This document shows, piece by piece, positions 50,862 through 59,679 of a stretch of DNA of 64,000 nt. The stretch is from Virgibacillus halotolerans (GTDB taxonomy: Bacteria; Bacillota; Bacilli; Bacillales; Amphibacillaceae). A model generated the notes under the pieces. It did no database searches and was not told the origin of the DNA. It saw only the letters and a program-made list of their open reading frames with translations. The position numbers and the translations under genes were made by a program. The stretch's first letter is position 1; the number at the start of each line of letters is the position of its first letter. The stretch covers positions 868,001-932,000 of the forward strand of contig NZ_JAFBEA010000001.1 in assembly GCF_016908515.1 (NCBI RefSeq), in the 5' to 3' direction.

Positions 50862-52079
50862 TTGAAACAGATCATTAAAACATTATTATTGGCAGGCGTA
50901 ACCATTTTCATCACATTTTCCTTGATAAAATTTCCGGATCAGGCACTGGAGGCAAGTATACGTGGGTTGAATATGTGGTGGGAGATCGTTTTCCCTTCTT
51001 TATTACCCTTCTTTATTATTTCCGAATTGTTACTTGCCTTTGGTGTTGTAAAATTTATTGGTGTTTTATTTGAGCCGATTATGCGACCACTTTTCAATGT
51101 TCCAGGGGTAGGGAGTTTTGGGTGGATTTTAGGTATGGCAAGTGGTTATCCTACAGGAGCAAAAATTGCGGCCAGGCTTAGAGAAGATAATCAAGTGTCC
51201 AAAGTAGAAGCAGAAAGGCTCGTTTCATTTACAAATGCAACAAGTCCACTTTTTATCTTTGGAGCTGTTTCTGTTGGATTTTTCCATGATGCAAGGATAG
51301 GCATATTACTGGCAACCTGTCATTACGTTGGTAACGCACTCGTTGGTATCTGTATGCGATTTTATGGCAAAAATGAATCCAATAGCGGAAAATTACCGCA
51401 AAGTGATGATAATAAAGCTGTAAAAGCACTAAAAGAAATGCATCGTACCCGTATACAAGATAAACGTGCACTTGGTGAAATTATCGGCGATGCAGTGGTT
51501 AATTCCATCAAGACACTGGTCATGGTCGGGGGATTCATTGTCTTATTCTCAGTGCTCATTAAACTGCTTTTTATCGTTGGTATAACTTCTATCTTCACCG
51601 TCGTCCTGCAACAGGGGTTGAGCTTATTAATGCTTCCTGCTGAACTCGCACTCCCGTTATTTTCAGGGATGTTTGAAATAACCATTGGTGCGGATATGAT
51701 ATCAGAAATAGCAACCGATACATTGCTACCCAAAGCAATTATCATCAGTTTTATTTTAGGTTTTAATGGATTTTCGATTCAAGCGCAAGTAGCAAGTATC
51801 CTCGCTCAAACGGATATTCGCTTTCGACCTTATTTTTTCGCCAGATTTTTACACGGCATATTTGCCAGTATATTAACCATTCTGCTCTATAAGCCGCTCT
51901 ATCTAAATAAACAGGCCTTCGAGCCAGGCGATATACCAGTATCACAGGATATCACAAACAATATATGGATAAATACCTTAGAACTTTTAAAACATGCAGG
52001 CCCATTAATAACCATCGTTTCCCTGGCTATTACTGCGGTTATATTATACAAACGGATGAATAGGAAAGATGCTGCTTGA
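50862..52079 (+). CDS. ylbJ: Sporulation integral membrane protein YlbJ
   Basis: 405 residues from the TTG six or seven bases after GGGGGG; this agrees with the about 408-residue B. subtilis protein. The frame is open 65 codons further without a membrane or homology signal. Nucleoside-recognition-like multispan protein (8-9 helices), with GMASGYPTGAKI and TNATSPLFIFGAV. Required for resistant spores and under sigma-E in B. subtilis; no sigma-E promoter was certain here. ylbK is missing next to it. Confidence 0.92.
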   Translation: MKQIIKTLLLAGVTIFITFSLIKFPDQALEASIRGLNMWWEIVFPSLLPFFIISELLLAFGVVKFIGVLFEPIMRPLFNVPGVGSFGWILGMASGYPTGAKIAARLREDNQVSKVEAERLVSFTNATSPLFIFGAVSVGFFHDARIGILLATCHYVGNALVGICMRFYGKNESNSGKLPQSDDNKAVKALKEMHRTRIQDKRALGEIIGDAVVNSIKTLVMVGGFIVLFSVLIKLLFIVGITSIFTVVLQQGLSLLMLPAELALPLFSGMFEITIGADMISEIATDTLLPKAIIISFILGFNGFSIQAQVASILAQTDIRFRPYFFARFLHGIFASILTILLYKPLYLNKQAFEPGDIPVSQDITNNIWINTLELLKHAGPLITIVSLAITAVILYKRMNRKDAA

Positions 52080-52097
52080 ATCCCGGCAGCATCTTTT
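52065..52097. terminator. Bidirectional terminator between ylbJ and coaD
   Basis: AAAGATGCTGC pairs with GCAGCATCTTT; the 5' arm overlaps the last codons of ylbJ. Confidence 0.82.
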
Positions 52098-52101
52098 CTA
52101 T

Positions 52102-52602
<501 letters not shown>

Positions 52603-53160
52603 TTATGTTGTTGTCTGAAATATTGTTATTCCAATTGTTCCACCATAATTCGCCTTTTTTACCACCTGAAAATCCGAGTGCTGCACTGGAAGTCTCTCAG
52701 CTATATCATGTTCACAATAAATTATCCCATTCCGCTTCAACAGCTCCAGTTTAACAATCTCATTTAGAAATTCCCCATAATCTATCGTGCCATATGGTGG
52801 ATCAAGTAAAATAAGATTAAATTGCAGGTCCCTCTTTGCTACAGCATGTACCGCACGGAATGCATCAGCACGGAATACCTCCGCTTTATCCGCTATTTTC
52901 ATTGACGTTAAATTCTCATGAATCGTATGTATCGCTTTAGGATGCTTATCAATAAAAATACCATGGGACATTCCCCTGCTGATTGCCTCTATCCCTAATC
53001 CACCACTTCCTGCAAATAGATCCAATACAGCCCCACCTTGAAAAAAAGGCCCGATGACCTGAAATACAGCTTCTTTCACCTTATCTGTAGTTGGTCTGGT
53101 GTTTTTGCCTGGAACAGCTTTAAGTTGTCTTCCCTTTAAATCACCTGCTATGATACGCAT
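52603..53160 (-). CDS. rsmD: 16S rRNA (guanine(966)-N(2))-methyltransferase
   Basis: 185 residues from the ATG after GAGGTGG. SAM motif LDLFAGSGGLGIEAISRG (about 46-63) and catalytic DPPY in LILLDPPYG (about 120). It is B. subtilis YlbH and precedes coaD in the same order. Confidence 0.95.
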   Translation of the reverse strand: MRIIAGDLKGRQLKAVPGKNTRPTTDKVKEAVFQVIGPFFQGGAVLDLFAGSGGLGIEAISRGMSHGIFIDKHPKAIHTIHENLTSMKIADKAEVFRADAFRAVHAVAKRDLQFNLILLDPPYGTIDYGEFLNEIVKLELLKRNGIIYCEHDIAERLPVQHSDFQVVKKANYGGTIGITIFQTTT

Positions 53161-53249
53161 AATTCCACCTCGGATTGACACTATTCGCCATTAATCCTAC
53201 CATAAAATGAAGCATTAGAAAACGATAGATAGAAAAAATGATATGATAT

Positions 53250-53279
53250 GTATATATTTTTTTGTTCTCGTACATAATA
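53250..53279 (+). promoter_or_regulatory. Sigma-G/sigma-F type promoter of csfG
   Basis: TGTATA (GTATA at 53250-53254), 18-base spacer, CATAATA (53273-53279); fits sigma-G consensus GnATA / CATnHTA. Confidence 0.65.
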
Positions 53280-53285
53280 ACATGT

Positions 53286-53438
53286 GAAACAGCATATTGT
53301 TAGTTTGGTTGTTTCAATATACGGAGAAGACTTAATTTCCCCATAAGTTCTTCTTCCGGTTTCTCCTCTCCCTTTGCCTTTCTGTTTTTTATTTTAGAAA
53401 ACGAAGGGTCCTGCAGCGCTTATGCCTGCAGGTTTTTT
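53286..53438 (+). ncRNA. csfG: Probable sporulation small RNA CsfG
   Basis: A non-coding transcript of about 150 bases is bounded by the sigma-G-like promoter at 53250-53279 and a strong terminator (CCTGCAG, nine-base loop, CTGCAGG, six T; 53410-53438). It lies between ylbG and ylbH (rsmD), the position I recall for CsfG, a forespore RNA conserved in endospore formers. The middle is pyrimidine-rich (TTCTCCTCTCCCTTTGCC), as described for CsfG. No open frame with a ribosome site is present. Confidence 0.7.
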
Positions 53439-53455
53439 CTTTTTCACAATAACGA

Positions 53456-53492
53456 AATGCCTTTGCGGATTCGATAAACCCGCAAAGGCATT
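53456..53492 (-). terminator. Hairpin at the ylbG 3' end
   Basis: AATGCCTTTGCGG pairs with CCGCAAAGGCATT; lies at the ylbG stop. The T-run is poor (TTTCGTT). Confidence 0.6.
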
Positions 53493-53766
53493 AAATTCCC
53501 ATTTTATAATCATACTCTTTCGCTTTATCCGGTTTTGCGTTTTCAAAGTTCGTCTCCACAAAAGGCTTATAAGAACGGTCAATTTTTGAAACAAATGAAA
53601 GCTTTAGTAATCTATGCTCAACATGTTCAAGCTCCGTTTGATCAACATAAAGAACCGCATACTTTAATCTTTTTGATGTATAGATTAAATGTCCATATTT
53701 CTTAATTTGTTTTATGTTCTTCATATGTTGAAACCAGACAATCATTCCTTGCCTTTTTATTCTCAT
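53491..53766 (-). CDS. ylbG: DUF2129 protein YlbG
   Basis: 91 residues: MRIKRQGMIVWFQHMKN then a compact alpha/beta domain of the UPF0298 family. Function unknown. GTGAGGA precedes the ATG. Confidence 0.9.
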   Translation of the reverse strand: MRIKRQGMIVWFQHMKNIKQIKKYGHLIYTSKRLKYAVLYVDQTELEHVEHRLLKLSFVSKIDRSYKPFVETNFENAKPDKAKEYDYKMGI

Positions 53767-53865
53767 ATCTTTTCCTCACTCACATCACTTTTATCTTAGT
53801 TTAGCAAACGATTTCCGTTTGATCAAATAATCTTCCATAAAGGTGAAGGTTTATCCAACTTAGAT

Positions 53866-54303
53866 TTACGATGCACAGCTGCACCCGCCGCCGCTTCCGC
53901 AACCACAACCACTATCAGATAATGCTGCACCATCTTTCGGCGCTTTAATTTGTTCACTAACACTTAAAGCGACATATTGACTAATTTCATCCAACAGATT
54001 TTGTAAACTTCGTTCGGCAATTTTAAAGGCCGCTACTTTATCATTCATATCCATTTCTCGTTTAGTAGTTCGAACCTTCTTCATTATTTCATTATAATCC
54101 GGATGATAACTGCCAAACCGCTGAATATCTTCGTAATTATCTTTCATATCTATAAAAGCTTTAATAAGCTGTTGTGCTGTTTTGTCTTGATTAAGTACCT
54201 GTTGTGCGCTTTTGTATGATTCCATGACCTCAGAGTTCATTATCATTTTTCCTAGCTGTTCTGATGTGTCAAGTATGTCTACATATTCTAATGTAGCTAT
54301 CAT
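53866..54303 (-). CDS. ylbF: YlbF/RicF, subunit of the Y-complex (RNase Y specificity factor)
   Basis: 145 residues. Helical YlbF/YmcA domain (about residues 5-115) followed by a cysteine-rich tail with four Cys (CGCGSGGGCSC) that in B. subtilis helps bind Fe-S clusters with YmcA and YaaT. The complex steers RNase Y processing and affects sporulation and competence. GGAGGTGG precedes the ATG. Confidence 0.93.
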   Translation of the reverse strand: MIATLEYVDILDTSEQLGKMIMNSEVMESYKSAQQVLNQDKTAQQLIKAFIDMKDNYEDIQRFGSYHPDYNEIMKKVRTTKREMDMNDKVAAFKIAERSLQNLLDEISQYVALSVSEQIKAPKDGAALSDSGCGCGSGGGCSCAS

Positions 54304-54360
54304 GTTACCACCTCCACCATCATCTTATCACTAATAGAACAGGAAGAAAATACATATGTG

Positions 54361-54594
54361 CTAATCTTTCATTGCCCCGGCAAATTGGATAAGCATACTA
54401 ACCATCTGCATCTGATTATTTAATTTCTCCACTTTTTGTGGAAATGTTTTTCCATAGAATTTTTTTGCTTCTTTTTCCAACTCGTTGATTCGATTAGGAT
54501 CACGTGATAAATAACGGTACCAAACAGGATTGTAACGAATAAACTTGGCAATTTCCGGATTATTTGACACATAATAATAGCTAAATGAATCCAC
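54361..54594 (-). CDS. ylbE: YlbE-like protein
   Basis: 77 residues from the GTG after AAGGAGG; nine upstream codons overlap ylbD sequence and are discarded. Conserved NPVWYRYLSRDPNRI and FYGKTFPQKVEKL segments. Function unknown. Confidence 0.85.
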   Translation of the reverse strand: MDSFSYYYVSNNPEIAKFIRYNPVWYRYLSRDPNRINELEKEAKKFYGKTFPQKVEKLNNQMQMVSMLIQFAGAMKD

Positions 54595-54605
54595 CTTATC
54601 CCTCC

Positions 54606-54998
54606 TTAATCCTGCAGCCAATTGGTCGGTTTATTTGCTGAAGTTGACTTGCTTTTTGATTGTTGGAATTGGGTTATAACTTCCTGAACAGTTGTAATCG
54701 TATTATTTAATTGATGAACCTGCGTTTGCAATTTATCGACATCAATGTTTTCCGCCATCTTGATTAAATGACTAAATAGTTCTGATGATTTCTCTTTTTC
54801 CTTTGTTCCGGCTTGCTGCTCATTGTTTCCTACTTTATATTGATCCCAATACGGGTCATTTTCCCCTAGCAATACCCACTTTTCATAATGATCCTGCCAT
54901 GATCTGCCATGCTTTCTTATATCTTTAATTAACGCAGGGTGCTTATTAATAAAATGCTTAAATGCAATCACAGTTGGATCCAGATTGTTATCAGCCAA
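54606..54998 (-). CDS. ylbD: YlbD-like protein (putative spore coat)
   Basis: About 130 residues. TTG six bases after GGGGTG is preferred; a GTG three codons upstream is the alternative. Sequence: FKHFINKHPALIKDIRKHG and KWVLLGENDPYWDQYK, then a polar linker. B. subtilis YlbD is reported as a coat-associated protein. Confidence 0.85.
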   Translation of the reverse strand: MADNNLDPTVIAFKHFINKHPALIKDIRKHGRSWQDHYEKWVLLGENDPYWDQYKVGNNEQQAGTKEKEKSSELFSHLIKMAENIDVDKLQTQVHQLNNTITTVQEVITQFQQSKSKSTSANKPTNWLQD

Positions 54999-55082
54999 AT
55001 GATTCACCCCATCTCTGACTCAATATCTATCATTTGTATTTTATGTTACATTCACCCGGATTGTGCGAAACATTAGTGGCCG

Positions 55083-55114
55083 CTCTAGTTGCACTTATAC
55101 TGATATCCTTTTAG
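55083..55114 (+). repeat. Family D repeat fragment
   Basis: CTCTAGTTGCACTTATACTG then ATATCCTTTTAG; shares the 3' half with 12773-12830. Confidence 0.6.
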
Positions 55115-55120
55115 CAATGC

Positions 55121-55150
55121 AAAAAGCCCCACCAAACTTCACGGTGGGGT
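55121..55150 (-). terminator. Terminator of ylbC
   Basis: Minus strand ACCCCACC-GTGAAGTTT-GGTGGGGC followed by TTTTT. Confidence 0.85.
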
Positions 55151-55213
55151 CTGATAAAACATTATTTATCGCAGTTTGGCAGCCAGTAAAACACCATTGA
55201 ATGGGGTTTTACT

Positions 55214-56281
55214 TTATGGTTTGCCTAAAAAGTTTTGTGTGTAGTACAAGTGATGCACACCGACACCTAAATGTGTGTATGCATCATTAAATAATGCTTC
55301 ACGGTGACCTTCACTATTTAGCCAGCCAATCATAGCTGCGGGCGCATCTGTATACTGCGCTGCAATATTTTCACCTGCAGACAAGTAGTAAATGTCTTTT
55401 ACCGCCAGTCGTTCTTTTAACCCGCTACCGTCCAAGCTATCATGTGAGAAATAATGATTATCGGCCATATCTTTGCTATGGGTAAATGCCACTTCACTTG
55501 CTGTTTCTTCCCATTCCAGTGCCGGCATGTCATACTGATTTCGCATCACATTCGTGAGATCAAATATTTGTTTCTCCATTCCGGAATCAACTTGTTCCCA
55601 ATCTTCATCAGATAGATCCGGTTCCTCTGGTAAATTACCGCGATACGCTATTTCATAGGGATGATGTTTCAATAACACATCTGCTGTTAATATCCGAATG
55701 GAAGATAACTCATTTGTGAAGGTATCAAAATAACATTGAATAAATATATCATCGGTGATTTTTGCCAAAGGACGCATTTCCATATCCTCAGGTTTCAGTT
55801 TAAATTGATAGGAAGATACATCCTTATTGTAGGATACTTCATTGGAAAAAGACAGCGCGTCATCAACCGTTTGATAATCCTGTCCTATTTGAATTGGTTC
55901 GATATCCAAATCGTCTCCCGTTGCATAAATTGTTACAATTTCATCATCTAATATACCGAACTGAATATATTGTGATGTCTGATCGGTATAGACCCACCAT
56001 GTGTACCCATAGGCACTTTTATCTTTTCTTTCTGGTTCTCCAAGTGATTCAATGAGCTTATCAGAAGATTGGCCAACCCACTGGTAGATATCCCCATCAA
56101 GCGGTATTTTTTCTACTCTTTTTTCTGGTACTGACTTGTTTTCCAATAGATTTTTCTTTTCCTTTACTACTTTACTTATCTTGTCTTTCGCTTCGTCTGC
56201 TGGTGGATCAAATTGCTCCAATACAAAGAAGATACCAATAGCAACGAGTGATAAAATAATTAAAGATCGTATAAACCGCAT
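55214..56281 (-). CDS. ylbC: CAP-domain (SCP-like) secreted or membrane-anchored protein YlbC
   Basis: 355 residues. N-terminal hydrophobic anchor (about 5-22), CAP-associated domain (about 65-220) and C-terminal CAP domain with FTHSKDMADNHYFSHDS (about 270), AGENIA and HREALFND. AAAGGAG precedes the ATG. CAP proteins such as YkwD occur in spore and cell envelopes; function unknown. Confidence 0.9.
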   Translation of the reverse strand: MRFIRSLIILSLVAIGIFFVLEQFDPPADEAKDKISKVVKEKKNLLENKSVPEKRVEKIPLDGDIYQWVGQSSDKLIESLGEPERKDKSAYGYTWWVYTDQTSQYIQFGILDDEIVTIYATGDDLDIEPIQIGQDYQTVDDALSFSNEVSYNKDVSSYQFKLKPEDMEMRPLAKITDDIFIQCYFDTFTNELSSIRILTADVLLKHHPYEIAYRGNLPEEPDLSDEDWEQVDSGMEKQIFDLTNVMRNQYDMPALEWEETASEVAFTHSKDMADNHYFSHDSLDGSGLKERLAVKDIYYLSAGENIAAQYTDAPAAMIGWLNSEGHREALFNDAYTHLGVGVHHLYYTQNFLGKP

Positions 56282-56562
56282 AAAAATGTTCTCCTTTAAA
56301 TATATTTAAATTTTTTATCTTCGCGGGTCACACTACAAGGTACGTGTGACTAAGGTTCAAGGAATTAGAAAATACTTGAACCAAATCTTCTTTATGTTAA
56401 ACATCTATATGATTACAAATCATTTTACATTCTACTTTCCCTATTATTTCATAAGATACGCCCCAAGTTCCGTAAATTTGCCTGACACAGTGTTTTCCAT
56501 TGCATCTTATATGATTTCGTATTATTATAAATGAGTGAGGACAAATATGCGAGGTGAATAAA
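56282..56562. other. Divergent intergenic region ylbC / yugN-like
   Basis: No open frame of quality. A sigma-A promoter for the plus-strand gene lies at 56500-56528; nothing else recognised. Confidence 0.5.
56500..56528 (+). promoter_or_regulatory. Sigma-A promoter of the yugN-like gene
   Basis: TTGCAT, 17-base spacer, TATTAT, 35 bases before the ATG. Confidence 0.6.
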
Positions 56563-56928
56563 ATGAGACTGGAAAACACAGGAATTGAAGATGTTGTTAT
56601 TGATTTAAAACCTCTGGATCATCTAACAGGAAAACATGCATTTATTCGTGCTGGTCAATGGGATTATGAAAGAGTAACTTATGATTATAAAATTGGTTCC
56701 AAGGAAAAAAACATTACATATTATATTCGTATCCAAGGCTATGCGTTAGAAGGCGATGTTGATCGCGGTGATGCAGTGATTCAACTGATGACTCCACTTC
56801 TAGGTAAGCACTATTATCCGCACGGTGTGGAATATGGAGAAGAAGAAAACTTCCCGAAAAATCTAGTGGAACGTGCAAATAACTTAGTAACTAAAGTCGT
56901 CGATGAAATTCAGCAATATAAAAAATAA
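56563..56928 (+). CDS. YugN-like protein
   Basis: 121 residues from the ATG after GAGGTG. Small alpha/beta protein of the YugN family (MRLENTGIEDVVIDLKPLDH, VERANNLVTKVVDEIQ). Structure known for the family, role not. In B. subtilis a YugN-like gene (ylbA) starts the ylb cluster, as here. Confidence 0.88.
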   Translation: MRLENTGIEDVVIDLKPLDHLTGKHAFIRAGQWDYERVTYDYKIGSKEKNITYYIRIQGYALEGDVDRGDAVIQLMTPLLGKHYYPHGVEYGEEENFPKNLVERANNLVTKVVDEIQQYKK

Positions 56929-56941
56929 TATGCATACAAGT

Positions 56942-56976
56942 AATAAGGGTGATCACTCATTGTGATCACCCTTATT
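56942..56976. terminator. Bidirectional terminator between yugN-like gene and ctaM
   Basis: AATAAGGGTGATCAC pairs perfectly with GTGATCACCCTTATT around TCATT; the 3' arm overlaps the ctaM stop. Confidence 0.88.
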
Positions 56977-57430
56977 ATGTTCCCAATATAGCTTTAATCA
57001 TACTTGTTGTTTCCCCGCCGTCATAAAGAATGTATAGTAACAAATAGACCATACATCCTGTTATCGCACTTAAAAACCAAATAATGCTTGTTACAGGACC
57101 TATCTTTCTATGTGTTGTAATTTTCCGTTTGAATGCCAATACGAGTGTTACAATCCCAAATACAGCGCCGATCGTTGCCAGCGTGATATGAAAGATCAAA
57201 AATATTGTATAATAAATTTTTAAATCTTCTGGACCACCGAAGCTTGTATTGCCGACAAAAACGGTACGGGAAGCATAAATAATAAAGAACAATAATGCGC
57301 TGATCGCGGCGGCAATCATTACTTTTTTATGCGCCTTTTTTCTATTTTTGATAATTAACCGCCAGCCGATAGCTACAAGTATGGCACTTAATAAAATAAA
57401 AAATGTACTAAGTGTTGGTAAAAAAGGCAT
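56975..57430 (-). CDS. ctaM: DUF420 membrane protein CtaM (oxidase maturation)
   Basis: 151 residues, four membrane helices, with conserved His (IFHITLATIGAVFG, RKIGPVTSIIWFLSAITG). CtaM is required for assembly of heme-A oxidase in Staphylococcus aureus and bacilli. It lies just downstream of ctaG, separated by a family D repeat. Confidence 0.9.
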   Translation of the reverse strand: MPFLPTLSTFFILLSAILVAIGWRLIIKNRKKAHKKVMIAAAISALLFFIIYASRTVFVGNTSFGGPEDLKIYYTIFLIFHITLATIGAVFGIVTLVLAFKRKITTHRKIGPVTSIIWFLSAITGCMVYLLLYILYDGGETTSMIKAILGT

Positions 57431-57450
57431 GGTTGCACTGTCTCCTTCTT

Positions 57451-57520
57451 AGAAAACTTGGTTTATCGCCAAAATCTTAATGCCAAAGACCTCTTTTGCT
57501 TTTATACTAATGTCTTCATC
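57451..57520 (+). repeat. Family D repeat upstream of ctaM
   Basis: AGAAAACTTGGTTTATCGCC then CAAAGACCTCTTTTGCTTTT; hairpin TTGGT-TTATC-GCCAA. Confidence 0.65.
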
Positions 57521-57614
57521 GTTTTACAAATCGCTTAAATATAAAAATAAACATAAGAATATAACACGAATTTCACAACTCGTGAAACCCGTGTTATTTA
57601 TTGCCCGCCAATGA

Positions 57615-58520
57615 TCAGTTTTCTGATATTGGTGTAGACGGAAGTGGATCAATGGAACGACTTTCTCTATTAAACCATTTGAAGAAGACGCGTCCCAATA
57701 AGATTCCATAAACAATTTCCTGCATTATTTTCATAATAATCCCGCCAAGCTGTTGATCCTCTACCGTACTCATCGGAGAAAACAACTCTGGTCCTGAAAT
57801 AGAGCCACTAATACCTGTTAAGACGTCGGTTGGCACACATAAGGCCATTGCCTGTATCCATGCACCATCCTGACTATAAGCAGCAAATAGTGGATCAGGC
57901 GCAAAAATGATCAAAACACATGCTGGTGTAATTAAAACGCCATTCGCAACGATATAACCGAGTTTAAGTAACGGCTTCATCGTATCAAATTCCTTCAAAG
58001 GAGTCATAAGCGGCCACCATACAATAAATGCAGCCACTAAGATAACCAATGAGATCGTTGTGTGTGCAATCGGTGATGACTTTGAAAAGTCAAAGACCGC
58101 CGGAATATGATAAAGCGAAAACAATGAATTAAACAGCAGCAATGAAATAAGCGGCTTCGTTAACAGCTTAAGCGCTGGTTTAATGATTGGTATATTAACG
58201 ATTTTCTTCCAGATCCATGCCGGAATTCCTTTAATGATAAAAATGGGGAATATTAAATAATAAATTGCCATTTGAATCATATGTGCCGTCAGCATTATAT
58301 GTGATAACAGATCAATAGGGGCTCCTTTGATAGCATATAACAAAAACAAAGCCATATAAAAGTATATCTGCTGCTTGCCTGTTGGCTTTTCATCCCCACC
58401 AAATCGATGGCGGTATGGTCCTGTTATTAAATAATAGGCCAAGCCTAAAATAAGTACAAAAGCTAAGAAATAAGGACTCCACAATGCGCGAAATCCAAAA
58501 ATTTGTAACTCCAGCCACAT
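57615..58520 (-). CDS. ctaG: Cytochrome c oxidase assembly factor CtaG
   Basis: 301 residues from the ATG after GGAGTGG. Seven membrane helices of the Caa3_CtaG family, with the conserved HIMLTAHMIQM (His near residues 78-84). Needed for CuB insertion / caa3 assembly in B. subtilis. Follows ctaF after 207 bases containing a terminator. Confidence 0.93.
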   Translation of the reverse strand: MWLELQIFGFRALWSPYFLAFVLILGLAYYLITGPYRHRFGGDEKPTGKQQIYFYMALFLLYAIKGAPIDLLSHIMLTAHMIQMAIYYLIFPIFIIKGIPAWIWKKIVNIPIIKPALKLLTKPLISLLLFNSLFSLYHIPAVFDFSKSSPIAHTTISLVILVAAFIVWWPLMTPLKEFDTMKPLLKLGYIVANGVLITPACVLIIFAPDPLFAAYSQDGAWIQAMALCVPTDVLTGISGSISGPELFSPMSTVEDQQLGGIIMKIMQEIVYGILLGRVFFKWFNRESRSIDPLPSTPISEN

Positions 58521-58613
58521 AATTATCCACTCCATAACACTGATTATAACCTATCCTATATTATAACGCATTTGATCCTTAAACACACACATATAATGTG
58601 ACAAATTTGTTAG

Positions 58614-58637
58614 AGACCTTGGCTTTCACCAAGGTCT
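58614..58637. repeat. Family D-like hairpin
   Basis: AGACCTTGG-CTTTCA-CCAAGGTCT, followed by AATAGCGAAAGC, resembling the 5' part of family D (28724, 57451) with a longer stem. Confidence 0.5.
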
Positions 58638-58680
58638 AATAGCGAAAGCATTGACCCGCTCTTAAATTTGTATCAAACAA

Positions 58681-58706
58681 AAAGACCGGGTATGATAACC
58701 CGATCT
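58681..58706 (-). terminator. Terminator after ctaF
   Basis: Minus strand AGATCGGGT-TATCAT-ACCCGGTCT followed by TTTTTG; separates ctaBCDEF from ctaG. Confidence 0.85.
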
Positions 58707-58727
58707 CCTTTTTAAATACCTTATATT

Positions 58728-59051
58728 TTACCACCAGGTAATAACTCCTAAGGCTGCTAGCGTCAACAATGCACACCATACGCCTCCATAAATCATTACC
58801 GCTGGCATTTCATGTCCTCTTTCTTTCAAGTGCATAAAATAGTAAAACTGAAATCCAACCTGAACCACTGCCATGATGATAATCAACGGAATAACGAACA
58901 TCTTCTCCATTGATTCAGATGCGACAATGACAAATGCAATAACAGTAAAGACAATCATAAGCGCAAACGATATTAAATGTTTCTTCAATTCTTCTTTATT
59001 CTTTTGCTTTTGGAATGGATCAATTTGATTGGTATTGGTGTTATCAGTCAT
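58728..59051 (-). CDS. ctaF: Cytochrome c oxidase subunit IV
   Basis: 107 residues, three membrane helices, COX4_pro type (FYYFMHLKERGHEMPA). AAAGGTGGG precedes the ATG, three bases after ctaE. Confidence 0.93.
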   Translation of the reverse strand: MTDNTNTNQIDPFQKQKNKEELKKHLISFALMIVFTVIAFVIVASESMEKMFVIPLIIIMAVVQVGFQFYYFMHLKERGHEMPAVMIYGGVWCALLTLAALGVITWW

Positions 59052-59054
59052 TTA

Positions 59055-59678
59055 TTAACCCACCTTTCCCATTAAATATACAACTGTAAAGATAAATACC
59101 CATACAACATCAATAAAATGCCAATATAGACTGAATGTATTAAACTTCGGTGCGTTGTATAAATTTAATCCGCGTTTCGCATTACGTATCATAAGTCCGA
59201 TCAACCAGAACAAACCAAATGTTACGTGTCCACCATGGAATCCAACTAATGTATAGAATGCGGAACCAAACGCAGATGAACGGAATGTAAATCCATATTC
59301 TGTAATGTAATGTGTAAACTCATATATTTCACAAGTTAAGAATGCAATACCCAGTAATGCGGTAATCCCAAGCCATACTTGCATCTTTTTAAAATTATTA
59401 TTTTTCATATGATACATAGCATAGACACTTGTTAATGAACTGGTCAGTAACAAAATAGTCATAAGGAATACGAGACCTAACCCGAATAATTCTTCAGATG
59501 TTGGACCATCTGCCGCTGAATTTCTCAAAGCAAGATACGTTCCGAACAGACTAGCGAACAGCACAGTTTCTCCGCCTAGAAAGAACCAAAGGCCCAAAAA
59601 TTTATTTTTACCTTCAAGGGTGGCTTTTTCCGGCTCATTTGGCATTGTTTCAGGATTTAAGGAATGATCTTGACTCAT
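59055..59678 (-). CDS. ctaE: Cytochrome c oxidase subunit III
   Basis: 207 residues from the ATG after GGGAGG; 18 upstream codons overlap ctaD and are discarded. Five membrane helices, with GFHGGHVTFGLFWL and YWHFIDVVWVFIFTVVY signatures (near 135 and 185). Confidence 0.95.
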   Translation of the reverse strand: MSQDHSLNPETMPNEPEKATLEGKNKFLGLWFFLGGETVLFASLFGTYLALRNSAADGPTSEELFGLGLVFLMTILLLTSSLTSVYAMYHMKNNNFKKMQVWLGITALLGIAFLTCEIYEFTHYITEYGFTFRSSAFGSAFYTLVGFHGGHVTFGLFWLIGLMIRNAKRGLNLYNAPKFNTFSLYWHFIDVVWVFIFTVVYLMGKVG

Positions 59679-59679
59679 A

